Origin: Actinoplanes sp040639655
GTDB taxonomy: Bacteria > Actinomycetota > Actinomycetes > Mycobacteriales > Micromonosporaceae
DNA length: 64,000 nt
Reading direction: 5' to 3'
Assembly: GCF_040639655.1 (NCBI RefSeq)
Contig: NZ_JBFAAI010000001.1
Coordinates: forward strand, 682,001-746,000
The notes beneath the pieces were generated by a model. It worked only from the letters and a program-made list of their open reading frames with translations. It was not told the DNA's origin and did no database searches. Of the stretch, positions 58,035 through 64,000 are shown one piece after another (position 1 is the first letter of the stretch; the number at the start of each line of letters is the position of its first letter). Both the position numbers and the translations under genes were made by a program.

Positions 58035-59132
58035 ATGAGCAACGACCGTTTGAGCACGCTTCTCGCCGAGTACGCGGATCTGGAGAAGCGGATGGAGGAC
58101 CCCTCGATCCACTCCGACCAGGCGCTGGTCCGGCGGGTCGGGCGCCGGTTCGCCGAGCTGGCGCCGCTCTACGCCGCCCATCAGGAGCTCGAGGCCGCAC
58201 GCGCCGACCTGGCCGCCGCCAGGGAACTGGCCGCCGAGGACCCCGGGTTCGCCTCCGAGGTCGAGGCGGTGGCGGCGGTGCTGCCCGCGCTCGAGGAGAA
58301 GCTCGGCGAGATGCTCATCCCGCGCGACGCCAGTGACGCCAAGGACGTGATCATCGAGATCAAGGCGGGCGAGGGTGGTCAGGAGTCCGCGCTGTTCGCC
58401 GGTGACCTGCTGCGCATGTACACCCGCTACGCCGAGCGCCGTGGCTGGGTGGTCGAGGTGATCGACTCGCAGGAGTCGGACCTCGGCGGCATCAAGGACA
58501 TCTCGTTCGCGGTCAAGACGCGTGGCGTGCCCGAGGGCGGTCACGGCGTCTGGTCCCGGATGAAGTGGGAGGGCGGCGTGCACCGGGTGCAGCGCGTGCC
58601 GGTCACCGAGTCGCAGGGCCGCATCCACACCTCGGCCGCTGGCGTGCTCGTGCTCCCCGAGGCCGAGGAGGTCGACATCGACATCCAGCCCGGCGACCTG
58701 CGGATCGACGTCTACCGGTCGTCCGGTCCGGGTGGTCAGTCGGTCAACACCACCGACTCCGCGGTCCGGATCACGCACCTGCCCACCGGCACCGTGGTGA
58801 GCTGCCAGAACGAGAAGAGTCAGCTGCAGAACAAGGAGTCGGCGATGCGCATCCTGCGTTCCCGGCTGCTGGTCCAGGCACAGGAGGTGGCCGACGCCGC
58901 GGCCGGCGACGCCCGCAAGGCCCAGGTGCGTACGGTCGACCGCTCCGAGCGGGTCCGCACGTACAACTTCCCGCAGAACCGGATCACCGACCACCGCATC
59001 GGCTACACCGCGTACAACCTGGACCTGGTGCTCGGTGGCGAGCTGGACGCGGTGCTCGACGCGCTGGCCGCCTCCGACCGGGCGGCCCGGCTGTCCGGTG
59101 ACCCGGAGGACGACGTCAACCGACGGCAGTGA
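58035..59132 (+). CDS. prfA: Peptide chain release factor 1
   Basis: A 365-residue release factor that reads UAA and UAG. The peptidyl-hydrolysis motif GGQ is in SSGPGGQSVNTTDSAVRITH. The tripeptide discriminator is PVT in QRVPVTESQGRIHTS, which marks RF1 rather than RF2 (SPF). The ATG at 58035 with GGAGAG upstream was chosen over an in-frame start 36 bases earlier. The 3' end overlaps the convergent propeller gene by 17 bases. Its modifying enzyme PrmC is encoded 2.9 kb downstream. Confidence 0.97.
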   Translation: MSNDRLSTLLAEYADLEKRMEDPSIHSDQALVRRVGRRFAELAPLYAAHQELEAARADLAAARELAAEDPGFASEVEAVAAVLPALEEKLGEMLIPRDASDAKDVIIEIKAGEGGQESALFAGDLLRMYTRYAERRGWVVEVIDSQESDLGGIKDISFAVKTRGVPEGGHGVWSRMKWEGGVHRVQRVPVTESQGRIHTSAAGVLVLPEAEEVDIDIQPGDLRIDVYRSSGPGGQSVNTTDSAVRITHLPTGTVVSCQNEKSQLQNKESAMRILRSRLLVQAQEVADAAAGDARKAQVRTVDRSERVRTYNFPQNRITDHRIGYTAYNLDLVLGGELDAVLDALAASDRAARLSGDPEDDVNRRQ

Positions 59133-60489
59133 CCACCAGCCGGTCCGCCGAGCCGCAGATGATGTGACGACCGCCACCGTCGCAGAACCGCCGGCTCGAG
59201 GCGCTGATCGCGCCGAGCGTCCGGGTGCGGCCGGTGGCCGGGTCGAGCCGGGTCACCGCGTTACGGGTCAGCTCCGGGTACAGACCCCGAAGCAGGATCA
59301 ACCCGCCGTCCGGCTCCTGGAACGCCAGGAAGCCGGAAGCGGCGGAACCGATGGTGCGCCCGGTGGCTAGATCGACGACGGTGTTGCTCGGGATCGAGTC
59401 GCCGCTGGTGATCAGCAGGCGGTCCGCGCCCAGCCGCAGGCCGGGGTACGGACTGCCCAGGAAGTCCCAGCGCTGCTCGCCGGTGGCCGGTTCGACCGCG
59501 GCGGTGAAGTTCCCGGCCGCGCCCAGACAGATCAGTGGGCCGCAGGTCTCGGCGTACGCCCAGGGCGGCAGGGTCCTGGACCAGAGCCGGTGCAGGTCCG
59601 CCGGGTCGTAGGCGGCGACCTCGCTCTTCGTCTCGGTGTTGGTGAGGACCATGAGCAGGCCGCCCGCCGTGGTGATCTGGCTGCCCTCGCCGCTCGCCAT
59701 CGAGGGTGGTTGCCACGGCAGCCGCCCGGTGGCACGCGTGGTGCCGTCCGCGTACGCCAGGAGGCTCACCTCCCCGCGTGCGGTGACGGTGACGACACGG
59801 GCCGGGGTGTCGCCGTCGAACTGCACCACCACGTTCTCGGTGCCGGTCGGCGGCGGGCGTTCCCAGACGACCGAGCCGTCCCGTGAACCGATGAGGCGCA
59901 GGGTGGTCAGCCGGCCCGTGTCGTCCCGTTCAAGGGTGAGCAGGGTGCCGGAACCCTCCTCGGCGGCCTGCATCCCGTCGTGTTTCCACAACTGCCTGCC
60001 GGTGACCGGGTCCACGGCCGTCAGGGTGCCGCCGTAGCTGTAGTTGACTAGGCTCCCGTCCGGCATCACGCGTTCGATCAGCTGCTCGTCGCCGGGAACG
60101 AGCAGGACGCCGGTCCGCTTCAGGGGAGTCAGCCAGGCGGGTGTCTCACCCCCGGTACTCCGGGTCCAGCGGACCGTGCCGCTCGCCAGGTCGTACGCGG
60201 TCAGCTCGGCCCGACCGGACGGCAGCGACCGGAACAGGAAGACCGCATCCCCGAGGACCGTCATGGTGTCCATCTCGGAGAACGGCACCGACCACACCTC
60301 GTTGAGCACCGGCCGGCCGGGCAGCCCGGAACCGCCGAGCGCCAGCATCGCGACGACGGCGATCACGGCCCGGATCAGCCGGCTGATCCGGATCCGATCG
60401 GCCTCCCGGCGCCGCCCGCCGCCGGGACAGCCCTCCGGGCCGGCCGACGGATCGCTGACGTCACCGAGGTCGATCACGGTCATGGTCAT
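59116..60489 (-). CDS. Membrane-anchored PQQ-like beta-propeller protein
   Basis: A 457-residue protein with a short cytoplasmic N-terminus, one membrane segment (about 36-55) and an extracellular repeat domain. The repeats are of the PQQ/quinoprotein propeller kind: LTAYDLASGTVRWTRS, LTAVDPVTGRQLWKHD, IGSRDGSVVWERP, AAYDPADLHRLWSR, AAVEPATGEQRWDF. No enzyme residues are evident, so it is probably a ligand- or protein-binding sensor. It starts inside the stop of the GGDEF gene (ATGA), so the two are co-translated. It could sense an extracellular state linked to cyclic-di-GMP, which is inference. Confidence 0.85.
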   Translation of the reverse strand: MTMTVIDLGDVSDPSAGPEGCPGGGRRREADRIRISRLIRAVIAVVAMLALGGSGLPGRPVLNEVWSVPFSEMDTMTVLGDAVFLFRSLPSGRAELTAYDLASGTVRWTRSTGGETPAWLTPLKRTGVLLVPGDEQLIERVMPDGSLVNYSYGGTLTAVDPVTGRQLWKHDGMQAAEEGSGTLLTLERDDTGRLTTLRLIGSRDGSVVWERPPPTGTENVVVQFDGDTPARVVTVTARGEVSLLAYADGTTRATGRLPWQPPSMASGEGSQITTAGGLLMVLTNTETKSEVAAYDPADLHRLWSRTLPPWAYAETCGPLICLGAAGNFTAAVEPATGEQRWDFLGSPYPGLRLGADRLLITSGDSIPSNTVVDLATGRTIGSAASGFLAFQEPDGGLILLRGLYPELTRNAVTRLDPATGRTRTLGAISASSRRFCDGGGRHIICGSADRLVVTAVG

Positions 60490-61982
60490 GTGGGTTTCCG
60501 GTTCGCGGCGGCCGCCGCCAGTGCCGCACTGAGCCCACGCCCGTTGGTGCCCACCTCCGACCAGCCCGAGGCCAGGCCGACCGCCGTGCCCGGCACCAGC
60601 GCCTGCCAGTTCTCGGCGGTCGCGGCCGCGCCGATCCGGCGCGACACCTCGGCCGCCTGGTCCGGACCGGCTCCGGGGAGGACCAGCACGAACTCGTCGC
60701 CGGCGAACCGGGCGACGAAGTCGCCGCGCCGCATCACCCGGTGCAGCACACCGGCGATCCGCTGCAGCACCAGGTCGCCGCAGTGCCGGCCGTGCCGCAC
60801 GTTGACCGTGGTGAATCCGATCACATCGCAGAGGCCGACGGCGGCCCGTCCACCGCGGGACAGCAGCGAGTCGACGTAACGCTCCAGCTGCCGGCGGTTG
60901 GGCAGGCCGGTGAGCGGATCGATGAGGGTCTCGTCGCCGTAGCGGCCCGGATCGCGATGGGTCTCCTGGGCGTCCAGGCGCGCGGCCACCCCGTCCAGGT
61001 ATCCGTCGCGGAGCTGGTCGATGCGCAGCGCGGCGAGCCGGAAGGCGTACCGGTCGGCGGTGTGCGCGGCGGCGTGATCGCCGGCGGCGGCGTGGCACAT
61101 GCTGCGCAGCCGGGCCGGTTCGGCGGGACCGAGCACCTCGGCCGAGACCGGCACCGCCGCGAGCATGGCCAGGGCCTGCTGCGGACGGCCGGCCGCGATC
61201 GAGAGACAGACCGAGCCGAGATGCCGCAGGTCACGGGTACGGGCGCTGTCGCCGCCGCCGGTCAGCCAGCGGGTCGCCTCGGTGCCGGTGGGCTCGCCGA
61301 CCGCGGCGCGGCGGGCCAGGGCGTAGCCGTAGACCGTCCGGCTGCCCGGCCGCAACCGGTCGGTGGCCAGGAACCGGGACAGTTCGGCGTCCATGTCGCG
61401 CAGCACCCGCAGGCAGCCGTCGGTGTCGCCGTGATGGTCGAGGGCGACCGCGTTGCGCAGCCGGATGCCGGGTGCCGCGAACACCTCGGGTGCCAGCCCG
61501 GCCGCCGCGCCGATCTCCCGCGCCTGCTCGACGGCGGTCAGGGCCTGACCGTGGAAACCCAGGTAGGAGTAGGCCATCGCGAGGTCGTGCCAGCCCCAGG
61601 CGGTCTCCGCGTCGCGGGACGGCACCGCGGCCAGCGCACGGGCCGCCTGCACCAGGTGCGTGACACCGCGGTCCAGGTTGCTCTGCAGGTGCGCGCCGAG
61701 AGCCGCGAACGCGTGCATCTGGCCGCGCAGGTAGGGATCGGGCACCTCACGGACCGCCTCGGCGGCCGCCGCCATCGCGGTCGCCAGCTCCCCGGCCCGG
61801 CCCAGGTTGATCAGCGCGCCGAAACGCTGGACCAGCGCGTACGCCCGGGTGGCCGGATCGCTTGCCGAGGCGAGCACCCCGTCCAGGATCGGGAGGGCGA
61901 GCGCGGACTGCCCGTCCTGTTGCAGATGACCCGCATGGCGCAGGTCCTCCACGTGTTCCGCGAGCTGGTCCAACCAACTCAC
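60486..61982 (-). CDS. Diguanylate cyclase with helical-repeat N-terminus
   Basis: A 498-residue soluble protein. The first 330 residues are TPR-like helical repeats (ALALPILDGVLASASDP, DLAMAYSYLGFHGQALTAVEQAREIG). The last 165 form a GGDEF domain: DPLTGLPNRRQLERYVDSLL, then RFAGDEFVLVL. The signature is AGDEF, a common active variant, and an RxxD inhibitory site (RRGD) sits at the right distance. It likely makes cyclic-di-GMP under product feedback. A GTG start with the helical repeat immediately following was used; a longer open frame would cross the prmC gene. Confidence 0.88.
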   Translation of the reverse strand: MSWLDQLAEHVEDLRHAGHLQQDGQSALALPILDGVLASASDPATRAYALVQRFGALINLGRAGELATAMAAAAEAVREVPDPYLRGQMHAFAALGAHLQSNLDRGVTHLVQAARALAAVPSRDAETAWGWHDLAMAYSYLGFHGQALTAVEQAREIGAAAGLAPEVFAAPGIRLRNAVALDHHGDTDGCLRVLRDMDAELSRFLATDRLRPGSRTVYGYALARRAAVGEPTGTEATRWLTGGGDSARTRDLRHLGSVCLSIAAGRPQQALAMLAAVPVSAEVLGPAEPARLRSMCHAAAGDHAAAHTADRYAFRLAALRIDQLRDGYLDGVAARLDAQETHRDPGRYGDETLIDPLTGLPNRRQLERYVDSLLSRGGRAAVGLCDVIGFTTVNVRHGRHCGDLVLQRIAGVLHRVMRRGDFVARFAGDEFVLVLPGAGPDQAAEVSRRIGAAATAENWQALVPGTAVGLASGWSEVGTNGRGLSAALAAAAANRKPT

Positions 61983-62051
61983 CAGGCGCCTCCCACGGCC
62001 TAGGCCCGTCCCGCCGACGACCCCCGGCGCGTGACGTCCCATGATTATGCC

Positions 62052-62939
62052 GTGACACCGCGACACGAACACCCCCGTGAGGACACGGATCGGGCGCGCC
62101 TGGCGCCGGAATTGGCATCGGCCACCGCCGATCTGGCAGAAGCCGGGGTCGAATCGCCGCGGGTCGATGCGGAACTTCTGGTCGCGCACGTGCTCGGCGT
62201 CTCCCGCGGACGGCTCCTGCTGATCGACTCGATCCGGGCGGAGGAACTGGCCCGGTTCCGGGAACTGGTCGCGCGGCGCCGTGAGCGGATCCCGCTGCAG
62301 CACCTGCTCGGCACCGCCGCGTTCCGGCACGTGGAGCTGGCCGTCGGTGACGGCGTCTTCGTGCCGCGGCCGGAGACCGAGCTGCTGGCCGGCTGGGGTG
62401 CCGAACGCACCCGGCCCGGTGCGGTCGTGGTCGACCTGTGCAGTGGCAGCGGCGCCATCGCGATCGCGATCGCCGACGAGACCCGGGCCGGCCGGGTGAT
62501 CGCCGTGGAGCGGTCCACGGCGGCGCTGCCGTGGCTGCGGCGCAACGCCTCGGCGTACCCGGTGGTCGAGGTGGTCGCCGGGGACGTCACCGACCCGGGC
62601 CTGCTGTCCGAACTGCACGGTGCGGTCGATGTGCTGCTCTGCAACCCGCCGTACGTGCCGGACGGCACCGCCGTCCCGCCGGAGGTCTCCGGGCACGACC
62701 CGGCCGAGGCGGTCTTCGGCGGCGGGGACGGGCTCGAGGTGATCCGGCCGGTGATCCAGCTCGCCGCGGCGCTGCTCCGGCCGGGTGGATCACTCGGCAT
62801 CGAGCACGACGACATGCACGGTGAGGCGGTTCCGGCGCTGCTGCGAGCCGACGGGCGGTTCGACGAGGTGACCGCCCACGACGACCTCACCGGCCGTCCC
62901 CGGTACGCGACGGCCCGCCGCCGGTGGGAGACCGGATAG
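62052..62939 (+). CDS. prmC: Release factor glutamine methyltransferase
   Basis: A 295-residue SAM-dependent enzyme that methylates the GGQ glutamine of release factors, i.e. of the prfA product upstream. It has an N-terminal helical domain, then PLQHLLGTAAFRHVELAVGDGVFVPRPETELL, the SAM motif VVDLCSGSGAIAIAIA and the catalytic NPPY (LLCNPPYVPDG). GTG at 62052 was chosen; GTG at 62031 is an alternative. In most actinomycetes prmC follows prfA directly; here the propeller and GGDEF genes lie between on the other strand. Confidence 0.94.
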   Translation: MTPRHEHPREDTDRARLAPELASATADLAEAGVESPRVDAELLVAHVLGVSRGRLLLIDSIRAEELARFRELVARRRERIPLQHLLGTAAFRHVELAVGDGVFVPRPETELLAGWGAERTRPGAVVVDLCSGSGAIAIAIADETRAGRVIAVERSTAALPWLRRNASAYPVVEVVAGDVTDPGLLSELHGAVDVLLCNPPYVPDGTAVPPEVSGHDPAEAVFGGGDGLEVIRPVIQLAAALLRPGGSLGIEHDDMHGEAVPALLRADGRFDEVTAHDDLTGRPRYATARRRWETG

Positions 62940-62963
62940 CCACATGGCACACTGCATCTCGTG

Positions 62964-63608
62964 ATGCTCTACGACTGCGCCACCGTCACGGACCGGGACC
63001 GTGGCATCGCCGCGGCTGTCGAGGCGGCCAAGAGTGGCGAGCTCGTGGTGCTCCCCACCGACACGGTGTACGGGGTGGGTGCCGACGCGTTCGCCACGCA
63101 CGCGATCACCCAGCTGCACCACGCCCGCGGCTCGGACCGCCGGGTGCCGCCGCCGATCCTGGTCGGTTCCCGGCACACGCTCGACGGGCTGGTCTACTCG
63201 CTGCCCCGGGCGGCACGTGACCTGGCCGACGCGTTCTGGCCGGGAGCGCTGACGATCATCGTCGAGCACTCGCCCAGCCTGCAGTGGGACCTCGGCGACA
63301 CCGGCGGTGCGGTGGCCGTGCGGATGCCGTTGCACCCGGTCGCGCTCGAGGTGCTGCGCGAGGTCGGCCCGATGGCCGTGACGACCGCCAACAAGATCGG
63401 ATCGCCCGCCCCGCTGACCGCGGAGGATGCCCGCGACCAGCTGGAATACGCGGTCCGCGTCTATCTCGAGGCCGGCCCCGCCGCCGATCCCGCCCCGAGC
63501 ACGATCGTCGATGTCACAGGTGACGTGCCGCGGATCCTGAGGGCCGGCGCGATCCCGCTCGAGAAGCTTCGTGACGTCGTTCCGGACATCGCCGACGGGC
63601 AGGGCTGA
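62964..63608 (+). CDS. Sua5/YrdC/TsaC-family threonylcarbamoyl-AMP synthase
   Basis: A 214-residue protein for the first step of t6A tRNA modification. YrdC landmarks are VVLPTDTVYGVGADAF, PPPILVG, FWPGALTIIVEHS and VAVRMPLHPVAL. The usual SANxSG motif appears as TTANKIGSPAPLT and the lysine of the KxR motif is replaced (ARGSDRRVPPP). This form may be normal for the lineage, but activity should not be assumed. It keeps the prmC-sua5 order of the prfA cluster. ATG was taken; a GTG directly before it is equally possible. Confidence 0.9.
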   Translation: MLYDCATVTDRDRGIAAAVEAAKSGELVVLPTDTVYGVGADAFATHAITQLHHARGSDRRVPPPILVGSRHTLDGLVYSLPRAARDLADAFWPGALTIIVEHSPSLQWDLGDTGGAVAVRMPLHPVALEVLREVGPMAVTTANKIGSPAPLTAEDARDQLEYAVRVYLEAGPAADPAPSTIVDVTGDVPRILRAGAIPLEKLRDVVPDIADGQG

Positions 63609-63616
63609 AGCCGAGA

Positions 63617-64000
63617 TGTTCACCGTTCTGCATGTCTGCATGGGCAACATCTGCCGCTCCCCGATGGCCGAGCGCCTGCTGGCCCGGGCCGTCCGCGAGC
63701 GGGCCGGTGACGTCGACGGCGGCCCGCTGCTGCGCAGTGTCAGCGCCGGCACCGGTGGCTGGCACGAGGGCGAAGAGATGAACCCGCCGGCCGCCCGGCT
63801 GGTCCGCGCCCGCCGCGGCTCCGACGAGAACTTCCTGGCCCGCAAGCTGCGCGGCGACTTCATCGACGAGGCCGACCTGATCCTCACGGCCACCGCCGAT
63901 CAGTACGACTACGTGGTGGCGCTGCGTCCCGACGCGGCCGGCCGCACGTTCGTCCTCGGTGAGTTCGGCCGCCTGCTGAGTGCCGTGGACGCCGCCGCCC
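63617..64000 (+). CDS. Low-molecular-weight protein tyrosine phosphatase (3'-truncated)
   Basis: The gene runs off the window end after 128 codons with no stop. The start MFTVLHVCMGNICRSPMAE carries the phosphatase loop C-x5-R (CMGNICRS) with the following serine. Ser-Ala-Gly (SVSAGTGGWHEGEEMNPPA) and DLILTATADQYDYV fit the family. The catalytic DP loop lies near or beyond the visible end. It begins 8 bases after the Sua5-like gene, the usual order in actinomycetes. Confidence 0.93.

Overview
The window is GC-rich throughout. It has strong third-position GC bias, frequent GTG/TTG starts and short or overlapping gene junctions. Together with the family content (MprAB/PepD-like module, Nei2, DDAH-RocD pair, actinobacterial Rho with a long disordered insert, lysA-hom-thrC, rpmE-prfA-prmC), this points to an actinomycete chromosome, most likely Micromonosporaceae (Actinoplanes-like). 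The genus is inference. No integrase, transposase, phage structural gene or CRISPR array is visible, so this reads as ordinary chromosome with several accessory modules between housekeeping blocks. The first gene (response regulator) and last gene (low-molecular-weight tyrosine phosphatase) are cut by the window edges.

Layout. 1-3.7 kb: response regulator, sensor kinase and membrane-anchored HtrA protease, an envelope-stress module. 3.9-7.3 kb: a very large M50-type membrane metalloprotease fused to PqqD-like, cyclic-nucleotide-binding-like and FecR-like parts, followed by a tiny zinc-finger protein. 7.4-11.4 kb: thioredoxin and an overlapping MerR regulator, patatin lipase, PlsC-like acyltransferase and an FHA protein. 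11.4-18.6 kb: rocD-ddaH arginine-type catabolism, clpP, nei2, polysaccharide deacetylase and a YbdK-type ligase. 18.7-26.6 kb: secreted GH16-CBM6 glucanase behind a LacI-type operator, DedA protein, an overlapping PadR-membrane protein-GH13 chain, a FabG-like SDR and a YgiB/YgiC-like pair. 26.8-37.1 kb: small membrane proteins, Gfo/Idh oxidoreductase, AraC and STAS regulators, a TetR-MFS efflux operon with its own operator, a Ser/Thr kinase and a capsule-type glycosyltransferase.

37.6-53.7 kb is mostly core: tRNA-Arg(CCG), a DUF3105-DUF305 pair, argS-lysA-hom-thrC, then a MarR/RND/MFS efflux block that separates thrB from thrC, then thrB and rho. 53.8-57.5 kb holds the most interesting module: a stand-alone nitric oxide synthase oxygenase convergent with a three-gene operon. 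The operon encodes a T4 Rnl1-like RNA ligase, a T4 Pnkp-like 5'-kinase/3'-phosphatase and a second short RNA ligase, i.e. an apparent chromosomal T4-style RNA repair system. 57.7-64 kb: rpmE and prfA, then a diguanylate cyclase and beta-propeller pair inserted before prmC, a Sua5/YrdC protein and the cut phosphatase gene.

Strong inverted repeats mark most transcription-unit ends. Candidate operators for MerR, LacI, PadR and TetR regulators are visible next to their presumed genes.
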